A stretch of DNA of 64,000 bases from Acanthosoma haemorrhoidale (Eukaryota; Arthropoda; Insecta; Hemiptera; Acanthosomatidae): positions 99,407,189 to 99,471,188 of the forward strand of contig OV884009.1 of NCBI GenBank assembly GCA_930367205.1, given 5' to 3'. The translations under genes were made by a program, and so were the position numbers. The notes beneath the pieces were generated by a model. That model was given only the letters and a program-made list of their open reading frames with translations, ran no database searches and was not told the DNA's origin. Positions 1 to 11,519 of the stretch are shown here, piece by piece; positions within the stretch are counted from its first letter, which is position 1; each line of letters starts with the position of its first letter.

Positions 1-484
1 TGAGTGGCAGAAAATGTTCAAAGATACAGTAGCTGTTCGAACCTCCAGCGTCTTCTCTTCTGGGGGAGGACTTTCTGTCCAATTGAGAGGGCTTAGGATA
101 AAAACAATTTTAATTAAAATTCTACTAAACACTAGACACAAATACAAATATGGAGGGATAAAGATTGACACGTGCTTTCATATTTGTCAGCTGTAATTAT
201 TGAGCTCAATGGGAGGTGAAGTGGAAAGACAATCTACTTGAAAGTCGAGCATCATTCTTTAGAACAGGCAATTAGAGCTGAAGGTATGAATTCAGCTGTC
301 AAGACCCCCAAAGAAAATACATTGGAGGTTCAAACTGCTTCTGCATCACTCAACGTGAACATAGGGAAAAAAACAGAAGTATGAACTTTGTGACGAATCA
401 GTACTTATGAAATAGAACATTATTTCCGGCTTGTCTATAAAATCAAAAAGATGGTGAGAGACCCCTTAGATTATTAAAAATTAG
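1..484. other. AT-rich sequence, no gene seen
   Basis: No recognisable gene, repeat or RNA was found here. The short open frames lack domain-like sequence, codon bias or splice context and are treated as chance. Confidence 0.5.
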
Positions 485-637
485 TTGGAAAGACCAAGAG
501 CAGGGAATACTGAGCCGACCGATACCGTTAATGACAGAGAACAGTGGGCCGGTCAGCTGATGTTTTATTCAACGGCCGAAGGAGACGGGGCCCTTCATAG
601 AATCTACGTCAATATTACCTATACGCCGCTTGAATAA
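485..637 (+). CDS. Coding-like 50-residue segment, possible terminal exon
   Basis: An open frame of 50 codons ends at TAA 635-637 and lies in an island of clearly higher GC than its surroundings. It has a mixed polar/aromatic composition unlike the low-complexity chance frames nearby, for example QWAGQLMFYSTAEGDG in the middle and ITYTPLE at the end. An AG at 483-484 after an A/T-rich stretch could be a splice acceptor, but its pyrimidine tract is poor. There is no ATG near the beginning, so it would be an internal-to-terminal exon or a fragment of a decayed gene. I do not recognise the family. It could also be a transposon scrap. Confidence 0.25.
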   Translation: MERPRAGNTEPTDTVNDREQWAGQLMFYSTAEGDGALHRIYVNITYTPLE

Positions 638-1733
638 TACATTTGCTATTTGTAAGTCGGCCTCTGACTTGGACTGATTGAGCCTCCTCATTACCGCCCG
701 AGCCAACTTCCCTCTCGCTTAGGCCAACTTACACCCTCTGCTCCCTAGGTTCCTTTTTTTATCAACTCCTTTAATATAATCTTCCCCTTTGAAACTATCC
801 CTTCGTTCGTTAAAACATTGATCCGTTTCAGGCCTTACTCATAAAGCATGATCCGCAAAATTTATCCGAATGACAAACCTGTAATGTATATACAATTGTT
901 TATTTAACTGCCTCTTATTTTTTTAATGTTTTGTTTTTGTTCGATTTACGTATAGAAATCAGATTGGACAGTATTAGAGGCACATAAAGCCTTGTGGCGA
1001 GAATACATGTTTTGGATCGCGTAGATGTGCGACAGATTTTTTAAATATGTGTATCACAAAAGTAACATAGTGAATGAGTTATAACGGGCACGTTAATAAC
1101 TTGTCAGATGGTTCCACAAGAACTTGGACAACTTGTGTGCATAAGAAAAGCCACACAGTGAGGGCTTTAAATTTTGGCCAGTATGTTTCGGTGCATGGAC
1201 CGTAGTTATTAGCGAACTTTAACCCAGCCGTATTATCACGAGGAAGGGGTCGTCCAAGTGATTTGCCAAAGCCATTGCATAGTTGCATGCACCATAGTTG
1301 CGACTTTCAAATCCCGTAAAAACCATTGCACCCGGGAGTCAAACCAAAACCATTAAAAAGTAAAACATCTAATATATATGTACGATCCCACGTCCTAATG
1401 ATGCAAACAGATTAATGGTAACTGGAACAATCAATAAATACAATATTAGTAATAAAAACGGAAGGGGAAACACATGAACATTGAATGAATTACATACAAA
1501 TTCTTTATTACAAGGGAAGATATAATAATAAACAGGTGAGATAAAATAATACTAATTGAACCTTGGTTCCGAAAACCACCTACCAGTATACATTACTAAC
1601 AAAATGAAAGCTACTAAATATATGTAGATAAAATTACTTCAATAACATAGACAAAAACTCTATTAGAATAGAGTATATACTAGTGGGAGTGAGAGAAACT
1701 AAACAGTTTATATTAACAATTATCGGACACGCG
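638..1733. other. AT-rich intergenic or intronic DNA
   Basis: Nothing supportable was seen. About 640-760 is less AT-rich than the rest and continues the GC level of the preceding coding-like segment. The 69-codon minus-strand frame near 1079-1288 has no recognisable features. Confidence 0.5.
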
Positions 1734-2093
1734 TTTGGGCTTATGTTCTACTAAACCCTAATATGTTATTACCCTGACACGGGAAACTATTTGCATCATT
1801 AAACTATTATATATAAACAATAGTACGTTATGAAAAAAAATCTATACTAACAGACGATTAAACAAATATTACACACCCATTAAGTAAACTCTTCATAAAT
1901 TACATTTACCATATTTGGGCTTATGTTCTGTTAAACTCTAATATTTTATCACCCTAAATTCATTAAAAATCATCTGTTGTGTTTAAAAAATATTACGGTA
2001 TGAAACAAATGTATACTAACTACTAACTTCTGATTAAACAATACATGACCACTAAATATACAAACTTGTTGCTTATAGCTTCTCTTTATAAAT
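1734..2093. repeat. Two-unit tandem duplication, about 180-bp period
   Basis: The motif TTTGGGCTTATGTTCT recurs exactly 180 bp apart, at 1734 and 1914. It is followed in each unit by a diverged copy of the same order of motifs: AAAC(C/T)CTAATAT, TATTACCCT or TATCACCCT, a TACGTTATGAAA or TACGGTATGAAA block, then TATACTAAC and GATTAAACAA. The second unit fades around 2090. This is an old local tandem duplication or the remnant of a longer satellite. No coding potential was seen. Confidence 0.6.
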
Positions 2094-4560
2094 TATATAA
2101 ACTGTGTACTCAACTTAACGATCCATACTTAAAACTTACAATCTCATAAATACAATATTTACAGCTAAGCTCTGCAATTAACAACCCATGCTCGCTTCAA
2201 GCTCCCCAAAAATACTGTGCCATGTGGCAGATTCACTACACCTTGCCTTGAGGTTCCAAGAAGATTGTTTCAGACAAACCTCCTCTGGTTTTAACTTCTT
2301 CTACCAGATGGTGGAGGAAGATTTGACCTACGTTCTTCTGCTTAGTTGGTATACCATAAGCAATGGCACCCAGAAACATGTCAAATGTCACAAATGCTGG
2401 TATTCTTTTCTGAGCATGGACATGAGACTAAAATGACATAGATAATGGTAATTTTGCAAGTGCGCCAAACATATAGAACGATCTGACACATTCCACGGTT
2501 GTAGTTCATTACTCCCTTGGGAGCTGGACTGCCCCTCACTAGCCATATCCAGCCCCTAAATATAGTCCAGCCCCTTGAAATGCAAGTAGACTAGACGACT
2601 GTCTTGCTCGTCACAGCCTATGTCTCGCTTTTTTTCAACTTTCTTCTGGCATACCTTACTATTGTATTTAAGCTTCACTTCTCGATCTGAACTTGTATGG
2701 ACGGAATAATATTATATGCATATGTATTATATCCACTGAATCAGCGGATTCTAACGCACAATTTTACATAAATGAGCGCATGGGGGCAAAGGGCAGAAAA
2801 ATTCTTTGAAAATGGAGGACCTAAAAAATAATCAAAAAAATAATATGCATGGTACAAAAGTGATTGAATTTTTGCAAGAAAGCAATAGTGGCTCCAAACC
2901 TATGCGTAAATAATGAAAGTGAGCTAGAATACATACAATAAAACATTATACAGAGGGATATTGTAATAAAATAACGAAATTTTCTGTATTATCTGTGCAG
3001 GAAGTTAATTAGAGTTAGATATTAAATCGTAGGCCTGGACCTTCACACATCAATAAACTCTCTGTTCGTTGAATAAAATAACAATCAGCCCTATTTCACA
3101 ATCTTGAAATGATCTTATTCATACCATATTTACAGGTCAGCGTTTACTCATTCATTCATACGTACAGTATATAACAGTCAGAATAAACAGCCTTTTTTTT
3201 TTTTTTTACTGCTTAGCCTGTCTTGTTAAAGAGCGCTGGGTAGTAATCTGCTTTATTTAATTTTTCATTCCTTGGAGTACTGAAACCTGTTCTATATTTA
3301 CAGCAATTATTAACGACCCATTCTCCAGCAACAGTGAGCTTAAAATTTTATATTTTTAATGGGTTTATTGCCTAACCCCGGGAATGCAAGCCCCAGCAGG
3401 CACACCCCCAAACCTCACTACCAGATGTGAATCGGACAGCTGTTCCTATTCGACACTAACTCCCGCCAAAAATGTCACATGCAGCGTCGTCGCTCAACTA
3501 ACAGCTACCCCTTCCTCCAGCTGTCTGTATGAACTCGAGCTCCATTAAGGCTGCTAAAGGTTCAAGAGTATTTGGAACTTATATAACTAAAATATATATA
3601 TTGGCCAAATAATTCTTAAAAATCTTCAATCATTAAAACAATGTATATTTTTTTTTACATAACAACCTTTATAATATTGTTCTATTTTAATGATGATACA
3701 GCTATAATGAGAACAACTTTATAAACAAGCTGCTTCTCTAATGAGTATACCATTCCAGCAGATTAGCTATTTCTTCATTGTAACAAAATACGTTATTTAT
3801 GTTCGGTGGCAAACCATTCAGGAGGGCAAGGGGGTCGATAGCTTATCCAATAATTATCATATTTTCGTAGTCACCAGCCTTAGAGAGTGTTGTATTAAGG
3901 ACGTCAACATCTGCATCTTCCCGAGCCCGTCTTACGTCGATTGAGTGTTGTTGGAATGCATTTTAAAGCATTTACAATACTCCCGTTAGGAAGCGCAGTT
4001 TAGAAATTATAGTAAAAAACTGCGAAAAAAGTCCATAAATTTCGATATACACTGGTACTGGTACTGGTAACACTGGTCATTCTCAACTTTTTCTCAAGGA
4101 TGAACTTCTACCAACACAGACTGTTAACAATGTTTTAAACATGAAATAGAACTGATTGTGGACAAACCAAAGTCAGGATTTGGCTCATCAAATGATGGAA
4201 ACACTGTTCACTATTTCTTTAGGAACCCTGAATTGAGTGTTTAGATCTATCAGATTGGATGTTACACTGATCAAGCAATTTGATGTATTACTGAGAACAG
4301 TGCCTTATGTTTTCGAGATAAATTTGGTGGAATTAAACGAATTTTGTTCGCACTCCAGAAAGCATTAATCTCAGTCTTTATTCATGGTATTATATATCCG
4401 TTACTGTACAATACTAGTACACAGTACAGAGGTACAATTGTTCGAATTGGGCAGCTTTTGTAAGAACCCCAGGATTCTAGGAACAAATGTTGTTGTAGGT
4501 TCTGGGAGCATAACACCAGAAAGCGTTCACGCGTTGCCAGGAATTGAGAGATATTTTCCA
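2094..4560. other. AT-rich DNA without recognised genes
   Basis: Open frames up to 88 codons occur but none has a recognisable domain. A more GC-rich patch at about 3375-3555 could be an old LTR or exon remnant, but nothing confirms either. A T-run lies near 3193. Confidence 0.45.
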
Positions 4561-4788
4561 TGTTGATATAACATCTGACCCTCTGATCAGTATCTATACA
4601 TGTACAAGTTAAGGCCTGGGCACTGTTGGTACGCAGTCTTAATACCAAAACATCGGGATGTAAACATTCCGAGTGTATGTGTATGGGATTAAGAGCTATG
4701 AATAAAGCAGTCTTATACTATCGCTTGCCCTATTCATTTCTATTACCTCTTTCTCGATCTTTTCTTACTGTTCTAGTTCTCACGAACA
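4561..4788 (+). repeat. Putative 5' LTR of a deleted Ty3/gypsy-like element
   Basis: The stretch lies directly upstream of a primer-binding site, begins TGTTGATATAACATCTGACC and ends CACGAACA. It contains an AATAAAGCA block near 4700. A related order of motifs (ATGTGACC, AATAAAGCA, a T/C-rich run, TTCACGAT...GAGACA) recurs after the polypurine tract at 6709-6717, as expected of a diverged 3' LTR. The two copies are far from identical, so the element is old or the copies recombined. The left boundary is approximate, and no target-site duplication was found. Confidence 0.4.
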
Positions 4789-4793
4789 TTAAC

Positions 4794-4811
4794 TGGTGCC
4801 GAAACCCGGGA
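4794..4811 (+). promoter_or_regulatory. Primer-binding site complementary to tRNA-Phe
   Basis: TGGTGCCGAAACCCGGGA is complementary to the CCA-bearing 3' end of animal tRNA-Phe (acceptor GCCGAAA...TTTCGGCACCA). It sits five bases after the proposed LTR end and about 70 bp before the likely gag start, where minus-strand DNA synthesis is primed in LTR retrotransposons. Confidence 0.75.
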
Positions 4812-4883
4812 AAAAAATTAAGGAACACAGTTTGGGGAAATTTTGTTGTGGCCCGATTTAGATCGATACACATAGAAGACGAT

Positions 4884-6074
4884 ATGACGGAAAGTGGCGT
4901 ATTAAGACAGCCCGTCTTAAATATCGTTGATGGGACGGAACCTAGGAGAGTGGGCCTGCTACCGGAGACTCACGCAAATGCACTCGCCCTGATGAGGGTG
5001 AAGACTATGAACACCCAGGATCTAAGAAAAGCGATTTCGGATCTGGAGAAGTTTACAGGTGAGCTGGGTGAACTTAATCACTTTTTAAAGGGAGGAGACC
5101 GCCTCACAGCGTTAATCGGGACAAAGGTGAAAGGCAATTGGCTGGACCTCAGGGACGCGGAATCACTGAGCGTGGCTTTGATATGTCAAGTAAAAAGAAG
5201 CATCCTGAATCAGATCCAAGCTGACGAGGAAACCCCATGGGAAGTGGTAAAGGCGCGACTAAAAAAAGCGTATGGAGGGGGGCGTTGGACCCCTGAGGAA
5301 GATATTTTTCAGATGTTTCGGGAAACGAGGTCTCCGAGACAGAGTAACGGACAGTATGCCGCAGGTCTGGTAGTCCGTAACAATCAGGTTACCGAAAAGA
5401 TGAGAGAGACGTTTAGCGCGGAAGAAGTAGAAGGCCGGATGGGCTTCCTGTCAACAATATTGAAGGTGCAGCTGGCCAAGGAAACGGGAAGAAAAGAGGG
5501 ATTCACTCACGAACGCTCTTTCCTAGAGTGCGCGCAAACGATGATCGACGCCAGCGCTAGGGAAGCAGAATTGCGTATCCGAGAAGACAAGAGTGACTGG
5601 AGCCGGGTCGTTTATAAAAAAATCAGGACCCCAAAGACCGTATGGAAGAAACCCGAAACAGCGTTTACGGGTAGAGATAGGGGGGTGACAGGAGAAAAGA
5701 AATTCAGAGGAGCAAGGCCTAGATATATGCCTCGTAGAGAAGAGAGGAGGTGCCACGGATGTGGTAAGACGGGTCACTTGGTGGCACAGTGCCCTAGAAC
5801 GAAATGTTTCGAGCGCGGGGAGGAAGGGCATATCGCAAGACAGTGCCCGTACGTATATAGAAGAAGGGAATTCGATAAGGCAGAACCTATGGAGGTCAAC
5901 ACCCAAGAAGTTCGTGAGAGGCGTAGAACAACCCCCAGAGACACAGGATCGTCAGCTGATGATTCATCGGGAACATCGGAAACTGAGGGAGACGAGCCAG
6001 GGCGCCACAGGAGCGGAGAACAGGAGAAGCAGAAGAATAAATCGCGTCGATGGGAGCGGCACGTAGAAGCCTGA
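4884..6074 (+). CDS. gag: Retrotransposon Gag (nucleocapsid protein), Ty3/gypsy-like
   Basis: The frame gives about 396 residues from the ATG at 4884. The open frame extends upstream to 4626, but that part overlaps the LTR and primer site, so 4884 is the better start. The N-terminal two thirds are charged and helical, as in capsid domains. Near the C-terminus are two zinc knuckles: the first is a canonical CX2CX4HX4C (CHGCGKTGHLVAQC), while the second has Arg in place of its second Cys (CFERGEEGHIARQC), so its metal binding is probably lost. A very basic and acidic tail (RRRTTPRD..., KQKNKSRRWER) follows. Gag coats and packages element RNA in cytoplasmic particles. No functional pol follows, so any activity would need a helper element. 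The long open frame in an otherwise broken element is notable. Confidence 0.85.
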   Translation: MTESGVLRQPVLNIVDGTEPRRVGLLPETHANALALMRVKTMNTQDLRKAISDLEKFTGELGELNHFLKGGDRLTALIGTKVKGNWLDLRDAESLSVALICQVKRSILNQIQADEETPWEVVKARLKKAYGGGRWTPEEDIFQMFRETRSPRQSNGQYAAGLVVRNNQVTEKMRETFSAEEVEGRMGFLSTILKVQLAKETGRKEGFTHERSFLECAQTMIDASAREAELRIREDKSDWSRVVYKKIRTPKTVWKKPETAFTGRDRGVTGEKKFRGARPRYMPRREERRCHGCGKTGHLVAQCPRTKCFERGEEGHIARQCPYVYRRREFDKAEPMEVNTQEVRERRRTTPRDTGSSADDSSGTSETEGDEPGRHRSGEQEKQKNKSRRWERHVEA

Positions 6075-6129
6075 GGAGAGTGGCAGCAGAGAGGCGACCA
6101 CATCCTAATATGTAATACGGCGTGGAAAG

Positions 6130-6450
6130 GGATGTGCGAGTTGCCAATTATTGAGTTTGAGAAGGGGGAGAGGTGCTTAATAGACACAGGTCGCGGAGAA
6201 AAGCAAGAGAGTAGCGAGGGAGAACGAGGGAATAAGAGATATTACGGGTACTGTTAGGATAGCCACTATTGTTTACAGGAAGATCCTGTCGAATCGTGCA
6301 AAGGAAGTTCTGAGGTATGAGGGCCCGTTCAAAGTGATTACGATTAGGGAACACAATCTTGTGACCGTTCAGAGTCTGGCTGAACCCAGGAAACGGAGAA
6401 CTGTACATATCGAGCAACTTAAGTTTACAGTGGGAGAAGCCAGACCATAA
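6130..6450 (+). pseudogene. Collapsed pol: protease scrap joined to the integrase tail
   Basis: After the gag stop, one frame carries a retropepsin-like start (ELPIIEFEKG...CLIDTG, catalytic Asp codon at 6183-6185). Within about 90 bp the homology jumps to the extreme C-terminus of a Ty3/gypsy integrase: 57 codons from 6277 to a TAA at 6448-6450, including RYEGPFKVI and TVHIEQLKF. Reverse transcriptase, RNase H and the integrase core, normally about 3 kb, are absent. This is an internal deletion in which only the ends of pol remain, similar to a non-autonomous derivative. The family assignment rests on the protease and integrase-tail patterns only. Confidence 0.6.
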
Positions 6451-6708
6451 GAGTGTATTTTAAGTACCATCATGTTATGTTACGTTTTTCTAGAATAGAG
6501 CAATATATATTTTATTTTTGTATATAGAGTTTTGGGTAAATTACCCTAGTTTATTCTTTGTGTATTAGGTAAAATTCTAGATTAAGTTAGTTATGTATAT
6601 AGAGGAAGCTGTAATTTTGTTTATTTTATTTTTAACCAACGATGTAGAATTTATTTTTGTTTTTGTTTTGTTTGTGTTTTGAGTTTACGAGGATGTTCGT
6701 AAACTGGC

Positions 6709-6717
6709 AGGGGGGAG
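6709..6717 (+). promoter_or_regulatory. Polypurine tract of the 4.6-6.9 kb element
   Basis: AGGGGGGAG is an uninterrupted purine run immediately before the proposed 3' LTR, the expected primer for plus-strand synthesis. About 260 bp of T-rich untranslated sequence separate it from the integrase-tail stop. Confidence 0.6.
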
Positions 6718-6886
6718 TTAAGATGTGACCTACGGGAGTAGCCACTAATTCCAAACTACCTTGATAAACATCGTGAATACATACGTAGAGGATTATAATT
6801 TGAATAAAGCAAGTTCTTAACCAGCCTTCAAGAGTGTTATTTCGTCCCTTACTTATTCTTTTTTTTACGTTTCACGATCCGAGACA
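6718..6886 (+). repeat. Putative 3' LTR of the deleted element
   Basis: This follows the polypurine tract, shares the AATAAAGCA block and the TTCACGA...ACA ending with the 5' copy, and is otherwise strongly diverged. The boundaries are approximate; the start could be TTAAGATGTGACC at 6718 or TGTGACC at 6724. Confidence 0.4.
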
Positions 6887-9535
6887 CATAAGTTACAACT
6901 ATACATATACCCTCTAATCAAGCTTATTAGCTATATTGAGCGTCGACGTCTGCCATGTTCAAGCCTAAAATGAGAAAGCCTGTCATATAACTGATACACC
7001 GGACGATTTCGATGACGGGGATTAGTTATAGAATTCTTTTATTATATTTTTTTATTCAATGTTTAATAAAGTGTAGTTTAAGTGTATAATGTGGAATTCA
7101 AATTTGTAATTTTTGTTTTGATTTCTTTGTTTTATTGGTTTTTAGGTTATTTTAGTATTAATTTGTATTTTTCTACCATCCGTATGGTTTTTTTGTATAA
7201 AATACAATGATTTTTTTTTCTTAATTTTTCATTTATGGCAATCCTCACTAATAAAGTTTAATTAAAATAAACATGTTATATATTATTGTAGTGTTACAAA
7301 ACCGATCGATATCAATGTCGAATAAAAGTTGTATCCACCATGATTGTTTGGACCGTACATAGCAGCGCTGTGAACTTAGTTGAAATCATACATTTGTTTG
7401 CCGTTTTCCCGCTAGATGCAGTTGTTGTAACGCCCCCGAGGTGAATCGCGTCAATAAACGTATTTTTCTAGTATTCTATAGTAGCTTAAGATTATAATGA
7501 CAATCTGTCTTAAGAAATGTTATGTTATATACATATTTCTTTTTTTCTTATTATGGGTAAATATAGGAGACTTTTTTAGAAACCCTAATAAAACGGGCAC
7601 TCAAGTGTTTCAATTACCTCACCAAATAACTACAAACGAAGCTAAAAATGCTTAGCAGATAAACATACTTTTAAGGACCAGAATACGAGGATGTAGAACA
7701 AGTATTACCGTATTATTTTTTTAGGAGGTGTTGAGAGTTCAGTGTTGAAACATTAGAAATAACATATTTCCACGCTCTAAAATAGGCTTTGTTCTCTCCT
7801 AATTTTTCACCCATTTAACCTCTTGATGTCAACGTATTTTGTCAACGTATACAAAACCCATCCAATCCTAGATTCACCAATCTTTATTAACGAACAATAT
7901 AAATAATAACTATTCCTTTCTAGCTGTACATTTCCTTACGGAATTTGACCAGAGCCCAAAATTTACTATGTATTCGTTCTTAGATTTAAGAAGGGCTGTT
8001 ATACTAGAAGGACTGGAGAAAACGTTTGGAAGAGGCTTTTGAGGACCTTAGCACCATAGAGCTAAGTAATAATGCATAATTGACACAAAAACATGAAATG
8101 CCCACCAAGTTACCCTAAACAAATATTTACTTTTTATTTGACCATTGTGATTTAGGAAGGTAGTTCCCTGATTTAACATCAGTAATAACAAAAGCGAATT
8201 CGCTATATTCATTATATCCAAGATTTTTTTTTATCGTTCATCAGCGGTTTTTCCGATTATTGTCTACTCGAATTCTGATTCACATATTAGGTTTCAGATT
8301 TACTAATTTTGATTGTAATTTTTAAGGGAATTTTTCCTCTTCTAAAAAAGGGAAGATCTGTGTCAAACTCATGGAAGTACTTGAAATTAAAGTTATTGCG
8401 ATTATATTTCTGGTACACCTGTTAATAGGATAAAAATAGAGTTTTTATTTTCATAAAGGTTGTGTAAAACATTGTGATTAGTAGAAGTAGAAGGGTTGGT
8501 ATGCCTGGTAAACATGTTTATTGAATGTAAAAAGGCTAATGAATACAAACAAAAATTATTTATTGAGTGAACATAACTTATGCCGTCATATTACCCCAAA
8601 AGATATAATATTAATATCCAAAAAAATTGATCTACTCATTTGGAAAGAAATGCATTTTTTTCATTAACTGGTTTCGAAGCATACTTAAAGATACGAAAAA
8701 CCAGTGTTTATCTCCAGGCAATTAAACGTTTAAATAATTGTTTTTTTTTAAGTTGCTTACATTTTTTTGGTTTTCCAATTACATGATTAAAATTTTTTTG
8801 AAACTGATAATAAAAATATTTGTTTCTTTTATAATCCAAGTTTGAAGCAAGCTACTACATAGTGTTTGGTGGGTGAGGATGTGAGAAGTTAGAGAAAGTT
8901 CGCTGTACTGTATCTCTGCCCTGCTGTAATTTTTACATTAGAGCCGGTAGGGATGATGGAAGGGGGTCGCAGGGAAACTGAGAAGAGGGATGATTCCCTA
9001 TCAAGAAAGATCATTTTTTACATATTTCTTTACGATGACCTTGATAAATTGAGAGAAGCCCTTTTATATACCTGGTAAAAGTATACCTCATATTCTTCCA
9101 TCATTCTTATGCATCAATTAGAAATACTCATTTACTAACTTATTGTTACGCTTTAAATAGTCAAATTTAAATAATCCACCACATTGCTTACCACTAATGA
9201 TGTCGTCATAACGTTTTATTTCTTTTAAGCTTCAAATGGTAACAGTAATGATCAATACCAAAGTATGTTAATGGTTTGTGATGATGGTTGGTACTTTTTT
9301 GCAATTATTCATATCACAACAGAAAATGATCAATAAATTAGAAACAAATTATCGGTAAATTCATAAAAAAAATTAAAATATGTTTGTATAATAAATAGAT
9401 AAATTATTTGTTGGGATAATTTATAGTTACTGCAAATAGAAGAGTAACATGGTTTTGGTAAAGTAGAAGGTTGCAAAGGAATAGTTATATTTAACACCCA
9501 AAATAATAAATGTAATGTTGAAGGTCCCATGTCAC
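6887..9535. other. AT-rich DNA, no genes recognised
   Basis: Long A/T-rich tracts with no coding or RNA signal. A short, more balanced patch near 7290-7450 carries AATAAA signals and might be an old LTR fragment. No paired repeat was seen to support that. Confidence 0.45.
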
Positions 9536-11030
9536 GAGGTCACGAGGCCACTGCCGTCTCCAAAGAGGATTACAGGGATGAGTGGCGCAGTGTAATGGCT
9601 GTGCAAGGGATTAGAATGGTCGGACAGGTTACTATGGAATTTCATGAACTTGGATGGGATGAGTTCTAGAATGTAGGGTATATTAAGGTCGTTATGAAGG
9701 GTTTTGTTGCTGACGTAATAAGGGCCATTTACTATTGTGCTCAGGAATTTTGATCAAGAGGATTGGATACACTTGATGTTGATTTTTTTGCTGTCCCCCA
9801 TAACTCTATTCCGTATGTCCAGATTGGCCTTAGTATAACTTTGTAGATAAGTAGTTTATTTTCTATTGAGAGATGGGATGTCATTCGAAGTAGTCTGTAC
9901 AGTTGTCCAAAGCTTCTGTTTAGTTCTTGTCTTTTTAGGCTCGTGTGTGGGTTCCATGTAAGCAGTTTGTTGAGATAAAAGCCTAAATACCGTACTGCCT
10001 CGGATACAGGAAGAGGAATAGAATTAAAAAAACTTCATAAACTTTGATCCACCATTGGTTGGGTTTATATCTGGGTGGGATGGTACTGCAGTGGTAGAGG
10101 TGACATTAGTGGTGTATAGATTATAAAGGATGGAACCCAGGATACTGCCCTGTTGAACTCCTGCTTTTATGGGAGAGTAGCTAAAATATTCTATACTACA
10201 GTGGACTTGGGAGAAGCGGTTTGAAAGGCAGGACTGTAGGATTAGGAAAAGGGTTTGTGGTAACTATATTTTGAGCTTGTAAATCAAACCTCCATGCCGA
10301 ACCCTGTCAAAAGCTTGAGCTATTTCCAGAAAGGCAGCAGTGCAATACTGTTTGGTTTCAAGGCCTAAGGATATGCGATCAACAACGTGAAGGCCTTGCT
10401 GTGCAGTGGAATGTAGTAGTCGGAAACCAAACTGGTGGGTAGGAAAAAGGTTTTTGGATTCAACAATTGGAAGTTTTTCAAATATTTTTGAGAGGATAGG
10501 GAGTAGGCTAATTGAATGGCAAGATGAAGCGTGATTGGGTGGTTTACCGGGCTTGGCGAATAGGACAACAATGGAATGTTTCTAGAGAAGAAGAAGGTGC
10601 GTCGTTCGGATAATGCAATTATTAATGTAGGTTAGGAAGGTTACGGCTTTAGCAGGAAGAGAGTTTGGGAGAATTTGAGGAGTAAGGAGATTATATCCGG
10701 TAAGTTTTTCAGAAGGCATTTGACCTCAGTGGGGTTAACGGCTTTTGGTGGAAGTGAGAGACGAATAGGTGAAGTGAGGAAATATTCAACAGTTATGCTA
10801 TGAGTATGGTTTTGATAAGAAAGGTGAGGAGTGAAAGTACGGGAAGGATGCGGAGTGAACACTTCCGACCTTTCGCCACCCGAAGCCGCCCAGGACCCAT
10901 CATCACGACGAGTGGGTGTGAAATAGGAGGATATTTTAGGATTTTTTTAGTTACATTCATTAATTACATTCCTGGTAGGCAGAGAGGAGAGGTGGGAATT
11001 AAAAGTATCGGATCTGAAACCTATACTCAT
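9536..11030 (-). pseudogene. Jockey-like LINE ORF2 relic (family 1), broken frames
   Basis: Read on the minus strand, this runs from an ORF2 linker (around 10860, LPPKAVNPTEVKCLLKNL) through the reverse transcriptase. The finger motif is near 10450, and near 10260-10400 there are pieces resembling AFL(D/E)IAQAFDRV(W/R)H and YKLK. It continues to the post-RT motif PIWTYGIELWGTAK near 9790-9840 and a C-terminal piece near 9540-9700. The reading frame shifts and stops many times, so this is dead DNA. The same order recurs at about 22980-25340, where it is better preserved. The coding strand, RT motifs and TYG(I/A)xLWG motif are those of jockey-clade non-LTR retrotransposons. The catalytic FADD-type motif was not clearly found. 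Confidence 0.7.
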
Positions 11031-11502
11031 AAGGGCATTATAAGGTTGATTGACATTGATTGCTACCAGCATTATAATGCATTCAGCCCTTAACCAAGAT
11101 TGTAAATACCTTAGACTTAGATAGTAAGATTTAACCAAAAAGGGAATATGTCTGGGGTTATATATTATAAAAGGGGTCTATATTAACATATGTCTAATTT
11201 GGTCGACCATTCGTTCACAAGGTAACTTGTGTCAAATAGATAAAAACGTATTTATTAAATAACCTCAGTTAATAATCACAAGCTCTAATCTTACCTTTTA
11301 TTATCTCTAGCTGTTGGACTGATACAATTTTATGTATTATTGAGTACAATAATATGAATAAGTGTACTTGATAGTACAATAAATTGTACAAAATGTGAAG
11401 AACCATGACAATGAGATTTTATTAAATCAAAGAAGAATATCATAATTGAAGAAAATGAACAAAATAACATTTAATTAATGCCAGCAATATCTTACTTTCT
11501 TT

Positions 11503-11514
11503 CCCCCCCCCCCC
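11503..11514. repeat. Poly-C run
   Basis: Twelve consecutive C residues lie just outside the proposed 3' end of the adjacent LINE family 2 fragment. This is probably slippage-prone simple sequence. Confidence 0.9.
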
Positions 11515-11519
11515 AATCC

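Noticed and set aside
5523..6187. Long antisense frames of 127 and 137 codons over gag
   Set aside because: They are mirror images of the gag coding frame in a GC-richer region, with no independent signals.
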